From positions 309,223 to 373,222 of the forward strand of contig VZRZ01002233.1 in the NCBI GenBank assembly GCA_013398175.1: DNA of 64,000 nucleotides. Reading direction: 5' to 3'. Shown piece by piece: positions 36,601 through 48,876 of this stretch. The translations under genes and the position numbers were made by a program. Numbering within the stretch: position 1 is the stretch's first letter; every line of letters starts with the position of its first letter. The notes beneath the pieces are model-generated. The model ran no database searches, was not told where the DNA came from, and saw only the letters and a program-made list of their open reading frames with translations. The DNA comes from Climacteris rufus (Eukaryota; Chordata; Aves; Passeriformes; Climacteridae).

Positions 36601-39600
36601 TTCAGTAGAAAACCGCACTCTCTGCCTTTAGATATTGTTTTGATGAAGATTCTTTGTTCCAAAATGCTTCCTTCTGTGGCCTAACACCTAGTTCTATTTC
36701 ATCCTTCTTGGTGTGGATTTGACAGGATTGTTTTACTGCCTCCTTAGCAGCGGCCCTGATAGCCTTTTACTACACATAAAACTACCCTAATAAAATTGGG
36801 AAATCCATTTTCTACTAGAATTTCATGTCAAATATCTTAAATCAAATCCAATTAGTTGTGTCCTGCCTGGTTTCTGTGCTTCTTGTGCAGCTTTCACTGA
36901 TCCATCTATACTACCAGAGAGCTTGCCCTGCATGTTGCCAAAGAAAAGATTCTCTCAGGCACAGTTAACATTAATGTCGGCTCTGGAGTTCTGCAGAAGG
37001 ATAATGACAGGGAAGGGGAGTATTGCTTCAGACAAAGGTTTGTCTAGAAGTCTGATCATGAAGAAAATAAATAATTTTAACAATCTTTATAAATAGTTGA
37101 ATGGGGTGCATTCACAGCAAGAAAAGTATTCAATGCTGTTACATTTTTGCAGTTTGCAGTTTGCCTGAATGCATAGTTATTTAGCTGGCTCGGTAAATTT
37201 CTGATGTGTTGAGCTACTTTAAAAACAAAAAGCTTTTTAAAAGCTTTGGCAAAAGAAGACATACCAGCAGGCACATACTTGGGAGTTGTAACTAGATACA
37301 TCTATATCAATTTTTAAGAATCTTCACTCTCTGTAAATTCTCTGTTTTCAATATCTGTGTTTACATCTAACCTCATAAAAATAAATACCATTATTTCACG
37401 TCTTTTTGGGATAAACTGTGCGCCCTGCCTCAAAATAAAGCATTCTATACATTTTATTCATTAAACATCTGCCCAATTCTAGTTTTAAGTACCTAAGGGC
37501 CTCCTTAGCCTCTTATTTTCCTATATCACAGGGTTGTAGCTCTGTGGCTGCTAGTGACAAGTGAGCCATGGAAGAGGCCCTGCTCAGCATGTTTGTGTTC
37601 CTGTAATTGTTTCAGCATTATGTCTTGTTTGTGAACTGAAGAGAATGAGCGAACAATTTTGGGAAGTAGAATTTTAAGAAGTCCCTGTAATTGGCTTACA
37701 TATGCCAGGCACTTGTCCACTATATCAATACAAAATATCTGTCTCCATTTTCTAGATGAAGGATTATATGCACATATAAATGGGGCTGACATTAATGCAA
37801 AGCCAAAATCTGCCCTGTGCTCCAATACGTGAGGGACACATAGGTACAGTTCTCAACAACATATGTAGGAGCCAGGTAACAAGTGCCAAGTAAGCAAGCT
37901 TGTAAGCATACCCAAGTAGACTAAATTTAGTAACAGCAATTCCTGAAGAGAAAAAGTAAACTACAAAAACATCATATATCTTGGCATTACAGTCTTAAAG
38001 CTGCACTGAGAAGAAAGAAAATAGACAATCTAAGGAAACATCTGCCTGCAAAACATAGTGAATAGGTGCAGTGCCAAAAAGGGAACATGCTGTGTGTGCT
38101 ATATGCTAACTAATAAAAAATACGTAAGAACAAGGGGTATGTCTTCATCAGTATCAGTGTTAAAAGATCAGAAAGGCTTTACAAAAAGTTAAAAATCAAG
38201 ATTGGAAAGGCAAGTGTACTAACTGCACAACACAATAATCCGAAAAGTCCTGCCATTAATAAAAAGCAAATTTGTGAAAACTAGAAAAGACAAATGCTTC
38301 TGGTGGGTGGTGTGAATTTGAAACCACCTTTATAAATCAACTTAGAGAACAGGTAGCTGATGGATCTCACTCTCAAATATCACAGTCCCTTTACAGAGAC
38401 AATTACTTTTCAATTTGCTGGAAAGACAAAGGACTTAGCTTGAAAAGCGAAAATTGGGTGCTACATTTTTTCCCCAAAACGTGTTCCTTTTTCATTTTAT
38501 GCATCGACACTTGTATGTTCATCCAGAGAAAATAAAACTACTTGCTACACCTCATCTACATGCACCAATGAAAATTTAAGCAACTTAGAACTAGGTGAGA
38601 TTCCTATTTCTGCTTCATTATACATACTGTCTGCACCCTTTCATAGTTCACTGTAAAACTGCCTATTATATAAATACACACACAATTATTTTTCTGTCTC
38701 ATTTCAAATGATTTATTAGCATTTTTGATAACACTAGATCCCTAATTGAACATTCGCAAGTAGCTTCGCATTCTTTTGTTTTAGGTACTTATTTTTGATC
38801 TAAAGTTTACAGACCACATACTTAACTAAGAGTGAGATTGTTCCTCTAGAAAATGAACTATGGCAGGTGCCCTCCACTGAAGCATGCAGTACAGTGTTAT
38901 GAAGAAACTTCTCTCCACAAACCACATAGGCAGTTTCCCAAATTCTGCACCTCTGCACTGTACTGTGTAAATTGCATCAGTACTGTCCTAACCCCAAGCC
39001 CCAACCCCACCTCCCTTTCAGACTGCATTGTCAAACAAAAGCCATAAGCCAAACTAAAGAAGGGGTTGCATATTTTGCCTTTCAGTTTCAGTCCTGTACA
39101 CTGTGAGAACCTGCAACCTGATGTGAATGGGCTTTCCAAGGCAACTCCAAATGTAACATTACTTAGGGTGAAGGACCTTCTAGATTTTTCCCTTGGATGA
39201 GATTATAACTGAGGGACCATATTAAAAGTTACAGCAGAGTGCGCAGCATTCGGGGAGCTAGTCTCCATCCGCACAGGTTCTATTTTCATTCACGCTAACA
39301 CTGCTACTGTGGACATACGGGAGGCTGAGTCAAAATTTAATATAATCAATTTATTTTATCCATCACCAAGTATCAATATTTGGATTTCTGTGTGCAGCAG
39401 TAATCCAAGAAATGTGGTGTGTTATTTAGGTAGTTACTTACAACTTTCTTCCAGTTCCTCCATTTTACTTTTAATTAGGATATCTCTTTAAGTAATAATC
39501 TTCATGTCAACATACTTTACCTTTCCATGTGCTAATGTGACCTCAAACCTCTGTTGTTAGAACTAAGTACAGTGAAAAAAGCAGGGAACAAGAGAATATG

Positions 39601-41230
39601 GAATAACTTTGCTTTCATCCGAAACCTGAATTTTGTTTGCATGTCAGTGGAACGGGAGTAATTGAACATACAGTATTACAAAATGAGGGTAGTATTAAAT
39701 GACCATAATAAAACACACATAAATGCATATAATATAATGCATTATTAGAGAAAAAATAAATAGAAGTTAAATTTTCTTTTCACTTCTTACACAACAAAAG
39801 TAAAATCAGACAGTGGCACGTAAAAGAAAATTTCATTTCTAAAATTGTTTTAAAAATAACTGGGTGTTTCTACAGCAGATATGACACTTGATTGACCTCT
39901 GTTCATTAGTCTTGAGTCTGGGAACCACTGCAAATGACTAAATGCTTGCCTCCAACTTGAAGGCAATATTATGATCCTGCAGTGAATCTACTTCTGCTGC
40001 TAATGCCTTTTTATCTTCTCATGTGTCTTTTAGAATAGTGCTGTCTTTCTGTTTCTATTGATGTAATTGGATATGATGTTTCAAAATTCCTTCTCATAAA
40101 ATAAAATGTTCTTCAATTGTGAGCAAAATTTATTTTTTTCTACTGGAAGTCATTAGCATACTGTGGGCTTCACTGGAAGGGCTGTGAATCACAAGCTATC
40201 ACCCTGTTTAAATAGTAAAACATAATAAATGCAAGACGATAGTGTGCCTATTCCTCCCCTCCCCCTGCCCCACATCTGCCCTTCATGGTGCTCCACAAGA
40301 ACAAATAGGGTATTATTTTTAGATTTTTATTTCTCCAGAAGGAAGGCATGGAGGAGCTCCTGAGCAACTGCATGAAGGAATGCAGTGGATAGTTTTCTGA
40401 AACAACAACCAAAATGGCTCCATCTGAGTCTCTGCTTAAAAGCAGTACAGCTTTACTCCCCTGAGTAAGTAACACTGAATTATGGAAATGATAAGGGGTG
40501 GCTCAAAGGCATGTTTTCAATTCTCAAGACCTATTCAAAGGAAATAAACTCGAAGATTACAAACTTCACAGCTTCAAGGGCCTCATTACTAACCTGGATT
40601 AACTGCAGCTATAACAACCTTTCCCAGGTCCCATGTAAGGAGTCAACTTCTTTTATATCTAAGGCATGTACATATACTCTGGCTCAATGAAATTGTTATG
40701 GTATTGACACACAGATTGGGGAAATTTCAACTATTTTGAAATAGGTCATGTACCATGTGAATTTACAATAAAGAATGGCAATTTCCTCCTACCTCCATTT
40801 TTACTACTTTTATTGTTTGACTTGTTTCATGCAGGTAAGTCTGTTGGTGTGCATGGAGGGCAAGCAGATGCCATGGCACTGTTCCTTAGAGACCTAAATG
40901 CAGCTCTAAACACCAAGTCCTATTAATCTGATAATTAGTTTTGCAACACAGTGGCAATTCTGAGTGTCCCAAGGAGGAGGATGGCTAATCCAACAGTCTT
41001 TAATTGCAGCGTGCAGAACCAGGTGCTACCTGCTAGCCTGGCCACAGCTGTGATGTGAGAGAAGAACACACACAGCTCAACAGAGCCTGAGTACGTTGCC
41101 TTTAAGGTGGGATGTTCTCAAGTTCACCGCAAAAAAACATACCACTCAACTTCCACCAGAATCATGAACCCTGATGAAACGAAACATCTGCTCTTACAGA
41201 TGTCTGTAGTTCAAGCTGTGTGTGACAAAC
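30695..41230. other. Intergenic sequence between NFIL3 and AUH
   Basis: About 10.5 kb of AT-rich DNA with no recognisable gene, RNA gene or young transposon. Small tandem copies of TACTAATACTAAT occur near 31710, and a C run (CCCTCCCCCCC) near 36143. It may hold conserved non-coding elements, which cannot be judged from one sequence. Confidence 0.5.
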
Positions 41231-41830
41231 ACAGAATCGTAAAATGTTAAGGGGTTTGGAACAGACCCTAAAGATCATTCTGTCCCAACCCCCATCCCAT
41301 GTCATCGGCAAGGATATCCCCCGCTAGACCAGATTGCTCAAGGTCTTCTCCAACTTGGCCTTCAACACTGCCAGGGTTGGGGCATCCACAGCTTCTCTGG
41401 GCAACATATTCCAGTTCTCCCATCCACCGTCACAGTTAAGAATTTCTTCTCAGTATCTAACCTCAATTTCCCCTCTTTTAGATTATACCCATTACTGCTT
41501 GTCCTATCACTCTAGTTCCTGATGAACTTCCCTTCAGATACTGGAAGGCTGCTATAGGGTCCCCACAAAGCCTTCTCCAGGCTGAACAGCCCCTGCTCTC
41601 TCAGCCTTTCTTGGTAGGGGAGGTGCTCCAGTCCCCGTATCATATTCATGGCCTCCTCTGGACTTCCTTCATCAGTTCTATGTCCTTCTCCTTTCGAGGA
41701 CCCCAGAGTTGGACGCAGTGTTCCAGGTGGGGTCTCACCAGACCGGATCAGAGGGGCTGGATCCCCTCCCTCGCGCTGCTGGCCGCGCTGCTTTTGACGC
41801 GGCCCAGGATGCGGCCGGTTTTCTCTCAAG
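41231..41830 (-). mobile_element. CR1 LINE 3' part abutting the AUH promoter
   Basis: The CR1 tail in reverse complement starts at 41231 (ACAGAATCGTAAAATGTTAA) and runs through CTTCTCTGGGCAACATATTCCAG (split by the 41400 boundary) and GGGGTCTCACCAGACCGGAT. It ends in a GC-rich version of the segment near 41780-41830. It merges directly into the CpG island before AUH exon 1. Where other copies in the window have CA or TG, this copy often has CG. Confidence 0.88.
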
Positions 41831-41956
41831 TCTCAGATCTCCCCTGGCCGACGAGCATTTTCCCGCCAGCAGCGTCAGCAGCGATGGGGCCGGCCCGAGA
41901 GCCAGGCCCGGCCGCGCACTCCCCCCGGCCCGGGGCGCGGGGCGGCGTCGGCGCCC

Positions 41957-42073
41957 NNNNNNNNNNNNNNNNNNNNNNNNNNNNNNNNNNNNNNNNNNNN
42001 NNNNNNNNNNNNNNNNNNNNNNNNNNNNNNNNNNNNNNNNNNNNNNNNNNNNNNNNNNNNNNNNNNNNNNNNN
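41957..42073. other. Assembly gap (117 N) over the AUH start
   Basis: Run of N in the GC-rich island just before the visible part of AUH exon 1. It most likely hides the start codon and about 20-25 residues of the transit peptide. Confidence 1.
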
Positions 42074-42268
42074 GGCTCGGCCTCCTGCGCGCCCGGCTCA
42101 GGCTTGCAGCCGCCGCGACCTCCGCCGCTCTCGGCCCGACCGTCCACCGCGCGCTGCCGCTGCGGGCACGGGCCGCCGCCGCTCTCCCCTCGGCCGGGAG
42201 GAGCTACGGCTCCCAGCCGAAGGAAGAGGAGGAGCTGCGCGTCCGGTACCTGGATGATGAGCATAAAG
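42074..42268 (+). CDS. AUH: AUH coding exon 1 (partial, 5' end in gap)
   Basis: The frame gives 64 codons rich in Leu, Arg and Ala (LGLLRARLRLAAAATSAALG...), typical of a mitochondrial targeting peptide. It is followed by RSYGSQPKEEEELRVRYLDDEHK, which matches the start of mature AUH (human RGYSSEMKTEDELRVRYLEEENR as recalled). The exon ends after the first base of a Gly codon at a GTAACG donor (phase 1). AUH hydrates 3-methylglutaconyl-CoA in leucine breakdown in mitochondria and also binds AU-rich RNA. The true ATG is probably in the gap. An in-frame ATG at 41884 exists if the gap size is right, but its sequence does not resemble AUH. Confidence 0.93.
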
Positions 42269-42480
42269 GTAACGAGGGGACGGCGGCCTTTGCCCGCCCC
42301 GGCCCGGCCGGGGTGACCCATGCGGAGCAGGGGTGCACGGGTGCACGGCAGCGAGGGGCGGGAAGAGAGCAGCGGCTCCTCCTTCTCCTTGTCAGCGCGG
42401 CCCGGACAGCGTCGCAGGGTGCTGGGAGCTGCTGCCCTGGCAGTGGCAGAACTGGGTCAGTTTGGTCCATCTTGGGTCTT

Positions 42481-43325
42481 CACAGAATCGTGGAACGGTT
42501 TGGGTTGGGCCCTTGAAGAGTATCTGGTTCCAACTCGTTTGCCATGGGCAGGGACACCTCGCACTAGACTAGATTTGCTCAGAACCCCGTCCAACCTGGC
42601 CTTGAACATCTCCAGGGGAGGATCATCCACAGCTTCTCTGGGCAACCTATTCCAGTGCCTCACCACCCTCACTGCGAATAATTTCCTTCTAATATCTGTC
42701 TAAACCTACTCTTTTTCAGTTTGAAACCATTCTGCCTTGTGCTGTCACTACATGCCCTTGTAAATAGTCTTGCCTCATCTTTCTTGTAGGTTCTCTTCAG
42801 GTACTGGAAGGCAGCAGTTAAGTCACTCTGAAGCCTTCTCTTTTCTACACTGTAACACCTAAAATTCTGTCAGCCTTTTCTCATAGGAGAGCTGTGCTAT
42901 TCTTCTGATAATCCTGGTGGCCTTCTCTGCACTTGCTCCAACAGGTCCATGTCCTTCCTGTGCTGGATCCCCAGAGCTGGATGCAGTGTTCCAGGTGGGG
43001 TGTCACCAGAGCAGAGCAGGGGGGCAGAATCCCCTCCCTCACCCTGCTGGCCACGCTGCTTTGGATGCAGCCCAGGACATGTTTGGCTTTCTGGGCTGTG
43101 ACTGCTCATGGCTGGGTCATGTCCAGCCTCTCATTCACCAGCACCCCCAAGTCCTTCTGGGCAGGGCTGCTCTCCATCTATTCATCCCCCAGCTTATGTT
43201 GTTAGGGGGTGGCCCTGACCCAGTTGCAGCACCTTGCACTTGGTCTTGTTAAACCTCATGAGGTTTCCATGGACCCACTTTATGTCTAGGTCTCTATGGA
43301 TGGCATCCTATCCTTCAGGTGTGTC
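42481..43325 (-). mobile_element. CR1 LINE 3' part in AUH intron 1
   Basis: A continuous 0.85 kb CR1 in reverse complement from its tail (CACAGAATCGTGGAACGGTT) to the end of the visible ORF2 part (TTGCACTTGGTCTTGTTAAA at 43232, GGATGGCATCCTATCCTTCA at 43299). It is the best intact reference for the copies at 18050, 41231 and 48120. Antisense to AUH. Confidence 0.92.
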
Positions 43326-46300
43326 AACAGTACCACCCTTCTTTTTCAGAGTACTGCAGCATATGTACGGTGTGTGTGTTGCACCTTTCTGAGTTGGCAT
43401 CTGTTGGCCACTCTAATTGTGAGCAAATGAAGTTTAGCGACAAACTGCTAGAGTCATGCTGCTTCCAACACCAGTTTTGTGCTTGTGTGCAGGGGCAAAC
43501 ATGGGCACAGAACTTATACTGATGTTTTGTCTGCTGGAAGGTGTGGCTTCGGTATCACCTCATTCCACTTTTGTAATGACCATCTCATCTTCCTCCTTGC
43601 TTTTACTATTGTCAACTACTACTCACCTTGTTCTAGTCAACTATACCAAGAGTCTTGTTTTAACCCTCTTGATTAAAAAAAGAAAGAAAATTTGTGCACT
43701 TTAGTGACCTGCAGCCAATGTATCACAGCACGGACACTTTGTATTTCCTCGTCTGATTTGATGCTCACCAGATTTTGGAGGTTTTCCGCTTTCTTTGATG
43801 TTTATAACTTCTCATTTGGATGCAGCAGAGCTAGGAATCGTGGAGATGAAGTAAGTACAAGCTCTGTTCCTGAGGATTTATTCTTATAGCCATTATATTA
43901 TACCTGCTTTTATGAAGAGGGCCATAGTATAGAGTTTCAATCATCTGCAGCACACAAATCTCTTTATATGGAGAGTATATCTTGAAACCACCATGTGTTG
44001 AGATGCCCAGTTTAGTTTATGTCTTTGAGCATGTTAATTCAGCTATTTCAGACCTTCTGCAAATTTAGGCAAATGCCTGTGAGTTGAGTATGCCTATATG
44101 TTGATTTGTATACATATATGTAGAGGTAACTTTAAAACTTTGAATTTTAGCATGAGGTTTAGAAGATAATTTTTTTGCCAAGGAAAAACTGATGTTTGGC
44201 TTTTCATCTGAAGGCAAGTTTTTCTCGTTATTTAGGGTTGATAGTACAGAAGATGTAATCTGATCCTGAAATAATCTTCTGTTTTACTTGTAGTTCTGTT
44301 TTCAGTGCTTTCCGGTTTCTTTAAGGTATACTACTTTAGACCTGTTTTTCTGGCCAGCTGTGGAACTCAGTTAGTTTTAGACATCTATTTTAATTTTTTT
44401 AGGATTCTTTTAAGTTGAGGAAGAGAACAAGACAAGAGCAAAGAAGAGTTGGTAAAACATTAGAAGAGCTTTTTTCTTGTGTACTTTTTGCTTTAATCAG
44501 CTAGGAATCATTGTTTTTGTAATGTTATGAAGGTGTTTTGTATTGAATATCTAACCTAATGCCCCAAAACGTGGAGATAGTATTTGGAATGCTAAATCAA
44601 CAGTCACTATTGTAAAGAGGGATTTAATCAATGTATTTTTAATTCATGAGTTCACTTCAGCGGAGGGAATTTTCTTTGGTACTGACTTTCAGAAGGACAT
44701 AGAAGCAAACACTTTGTTAAAAAAGTATAAGAACTAGGGTCTAGAAGTAGGCCAGAAGGAGACTTAAAGTTCATATGCTGTGTTCAGCAGCACAAAAGAG
44801 CAGGCAGTGTTTCCACAAAAGAAACATGGGTCTGCTTCCTTCCCATAGTGCTACTGCACACCCTCCTCCTCACCTTGTATGCCAAGTTCATCTATATCTG
44901 TCTGCTTGCGGCATGTAGTATCCCTGCTGAGTGAGGACACTCTATAAACACCTCTGAGGTCTTTCTTGCTCTTCTCCACCCTGCCATTCTTTGCTCTACC
45001 ATTTCATGTTCTAGACTTTCCCAAATAGGACTCCAGCACCCCTGTGGCCTCATTATATTCTCCCATTATATACTTCTTGACTCCATGCAGAGGCATCCTG
45101 TCCATCTGACTGCATTTTATGGCACAAGCACACATACTTGTTCATGCTGTGGCTGTGTTCTTGCACACGCTTTGTGTTTCCATGCTGCTCAGAGAAGAAT
45201 ATATTGTCCAGGGCCTTTTGCAGCTGAGGATGCTGTGGAGGAAGGAAAATGGGCAGTACCTGCCTCATGTACAGGCACATGTCTCGTAGTGCTAGACAAA
45301 TCTTTGCCTGTAGGCAAAGTAGCAAACTGTGCTGCTTCCTATCACTTCCATGTGATTTGTATACCCCAGGTTTTGGAAAGCTGTTAAATATTAATTAAAA
45401 TGAGACTATATTTGCAAAGGGTAGTTACTGAAATTTTAACTCAAAGCTTTCCAGCTTCCAAATTTGAACTGAACTAGTATCCAAAAGGTGTGAGATTTTT
45501 GAAGAATGTGATTGAAAACTACGTGTGTATTCTGCACATATGGCAGCTTGTGATGCCCTTAGTGTCAGTTTTCTATGAGTAAAGATGACTGTCAGTTTGT
45601 TAGTATTTTTTAGTTAAGTACATATATTTTACTTTATTTGAGATTCCATTTGATCATCACTAAGGCTGAAATGGATTACAGCTGTTGACATTTCAGAATT
45701 CTTAGCCAAGTAGCATTAGTGAATTCATTACAAATTCAAATGAGCTTTGTGCTTTTGTTTTTTAAGTCATAGGTGCAACTGGGAGAAGTATCTTAGTCTT
45801 GACTCCAGTGTTGCATTGTCACTTGCTGAAATGTGATATAAATACTTACAAAATTTAGATTTTACACTAGAATGGCTCCTTATGGTTAAGTTTCCCAGCT
45901 AGCTTTAGTTCAGTTTAGAGTATGTAAGACAGCTTTTAGTTCTCATTGGTTAGAATTTTATTGTACACAGAGTGGGCAGAACAAATATGGTCTCGGTTGA
46001 AGCTCTTTGCCCAGGCGCTGGAAATGGATAAATTGGAAAAATTTTCCCTTCTTTGGCCATCTGTAAAGCATGGCTGAGCAGGTGAGATCTACTAATTTAA
46101 GAAGCGCAGAAAATAGTTAAAGCAATATTTAGAGATGAAACAGGCACAGTTGGGGAATTTTGAAGAGTGTTTTGTTGCTTTTAAAAAGTACTGGTTAGTA
46201 CATATCTGTGTGATTCTGCACTTAAATACTTCTTGATAAGATGATTAATGGAATTGTGCACGATATATTCATCATATGTTCTTGTTTTGCTGAAGAAACT

Positions 46301-47554
46301 ACTTTAGAATAATGAACATCTAAGTCCACTTGTCTGCCTTGGTTTATCTGAATAGTTAAGTGAAACAAGCTTAAAAATAATTTCTCTTTCTTTGATCCTC
46401 CTTCCATTTTTCAAAGCATACTTCAGACCTTTTTTTTTAAATACTTTTTTAAATTGTGGCAAACTGTGTTTGTGTGAGTGTGTTTATTTAATACAAATAA
46501 CTATTAATAAAATAAATACAAAAAACCCCAATAAAAATAAAAATTTTGCAAGGACTTTATATGGAGATGTAGTCAATCTTTCAGACTTTTTTGAGTAACT
46601 CAAAATTACTAATATGAGTTTAAAGACAAGATTTATTTATAAGGAACAATTTAAATGTGTTTCTACCAAACAGTCAGAATGAATGTTTTGATCCCTGAAA
46701 AGTATAAGATAAAATAAATAGAAACTATTATTGAAAGTAAGATTTCATGTGTGCTGGTACAAACAGTAGCTAAACCAGTATCTAATCTCTTCACTTTATG
46801 CAAGTCTTAAATTTAGTGGATGCTAGGAAATCAGGATATTTCTAGGAATTTACAGGAATTTTGAAGCTATCTTCCAGATTCGTATGTATCTTTATTTCAC
46901 TAAAAGACATTTCTTGGTTTTATTTTGCATGACTCTCATATTTTTTCTCTTAAACTTTGAGAATTATACCACAGGCAGCTTTCTCTTTTGACAAAGGCAA
47001 CTTATAAGCAGAGAACATACTGTACATTTGCATATGCTTTTCCTCTAATGGGTGGCTAGGAATGTAGTATACAGGAATATTGTTGTTTATATTAGACAAC
47101 ACTGGGAATCGTTGTCTTTTGGAGAGCCTTACCAGTTAAGATAGTTGGTTCTCAGTACGCAGATGTAATTTTTAATAGATGCACATTATGTGCTGAAGTG
47201 TGTCCCAGAAATAATGTGGGGATGACTCCCAGGAAAAATGATGAAATTAATACTGAGTTTAGCATGATGTAAATGCTTATTCCTTATTAGTATATCTGCC
47301 CCATTTTTGACACCGTACAAATGCAACAACGAACCCACCACCACCAATAACAGTAACAATAATAATAATTTCTACTTACATTTGTTAATGAGAACTTTTT
47401 AGTATTTTTTCTTTTACAAGTAGATTTTTCAAACAGTTTATTTTAAAGGATTTTGGAAAGCACATCTATGTGTGGGTGCTTTAGGAAGAATGAACCATGA
47501 TTAAATGCTTCAGTTGGCAATGTGACAGGTATTATGGAAAACTCACAGCAGTCA

Positions 47555-48876
47555 GATCAAGTCCCAGGTGACTGGAAAAGAAGAAATTTGTACCCATTTT
47601 TAAAATCAGCATAAAGGTGGAGCCTGGGAACTGCTGACCTGTCAGCCTCACATCTGTGCCTGGAAAAAGATGTGCTAAGTTGCATGGAGAACAGGGAGGT
47701 GTTCTGGGACAGCCAGCACAGCTTCACCTAGGGGAAAGTCCCGCCTGACCAATCCAGCAGTCTTCTATAAAGGGGCGCCTCCACCTGTGGGCAAGGAAAG
47801 GGCTACAGATGTCATTTATCTGGGCCTCTGTAAGGCCTTTGGTGGAGTTCCCCACAACATCCTTCTCTCTAACCTGGAGAGAGGTGGATTTGATTTGTGG
47901 ACTGTTGGATGGATGAGAAATTGGTTGGATAGTGGCATCCAGAGGGTAGTGGTCAATGGCTCAGTCCCAGTGTACATCAGTGACAAATGGTGGCCCTCAG
48001 GGGTCCATACTGGGGCATTGATGACGTAGATGAAGGGATTGAGTGCAGCCTCAGGAAATTTTTATATGACACCAAGCTGCGTGGTGCTGTTGACACAACT
48101 GGAGGATGGGATGGCATCTAGAGGAACTTGGACAAGCTCAAGAAGTGGATCTGTGGGAACCTCATGAGGTTTAACAAGACCAAGTGCAAGGTGCTGTGCC
48201 TGGGTCAGGGCAACCCCTGGTATAGATACAGCCTGTGAAGAAGGGCTTGGGGGTGCTGGTGAATGAGAGGCTGGACATGACCCAGCCATGTGCAGTCCCA
48301 GCCCAGAAAGCCAAACATGTCCTGGGCTGCATCCAAAGCAGCATGGCCAGCAGGGTGAGGGAGGGGATTCTGCCCCTCTGCTCCGCTCTGGTGACACCCC
48401 ACCTGGAACACTGCACCCAGCTCTGGGGATCCAGCACAGGAAGGACATGGACCTGTTAGACCAAGTGCAGAGGAGGCCATGAATATGATTAGAGTGATGG
48501 AGTACCTCTCCTATGAGAAAAGGCTGAGGGAATTGGGATTGTTCAGCCTGCAGAAAATTGGGGTGACCTTACTGTTACTTTCCTGTACCTGAAGGGATCC
48601 TGCAAGAAGTCTGGAGAGGGACTTTTACAATGCTGTGAGTGATGGGATGAGGGCTTTAAACGGAAAGAGAGCAGGTTTAGATTGGATATTAGAAATAAAT
48701 TCTTTACTGTGAGGGACTGAAACAAGTTGCCCGAGAGAAATGGATTCTCTGTCCCTGGAGGTGTTCACAGTGAGGTTGGATGTGGCTCTGGGCAACCTGG
48801 TCTAGTGCAAGATGTCACTGCTCATTGCTGGGGACTTGGAACTAGATGATCTTCAAGGTTCCTTCCATCATCAGGA
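47555..48876 (+). mobile_element. CR1 LINE with ORF2 remnant, sense to AUH
   Basis: The + strand encodes CR1 ORF2 reverse-transcriptase segments with stops, including ATDVIYLGLCKAFGGVPHNILLSNLE (split across 47800-47880), followed by GFDLWTVGWMRNWLD. The palm motif normally reads YLDLCKAFD, so both aspartates are lost. The 3' part is the reverse of the 42481-43325 copy. The tail fades at about 48876 before the usual ATTCTATG repeats. Confidence 0.9.

Larger units (their letters stand above)
41740..42470 (+). promoter_or_regulatory. AUH: AUH CpG-island promoter
   Basis: This is the only strongly GC- and CpG-rich block in the window. It surrounds AUH exon 1, includes the right end of a CR1 and is broken by an N gap. 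A TATA-less CpG-island promoter is usual for a housekeeping mitochondrial enzyme. The transcription start cannot be placed. Confidence 0.75.

Noticed and set aside
41611..42516. 301-codon plus-strand frame through the AUH start region
   Set aside because: It joins CR1 sequence, the promoter, an N gap, exon 1 and the start of intron 1. Only 42074-42268 is real AUH coding sequence.
48062..48480. Minus-strand frames of 88-128 codons with cysteine-rich sequence
   Set aside because: Antisense of the CR1 at 47555-48876; the same peptide recurs at the other CR1 copies (18561, 42917).
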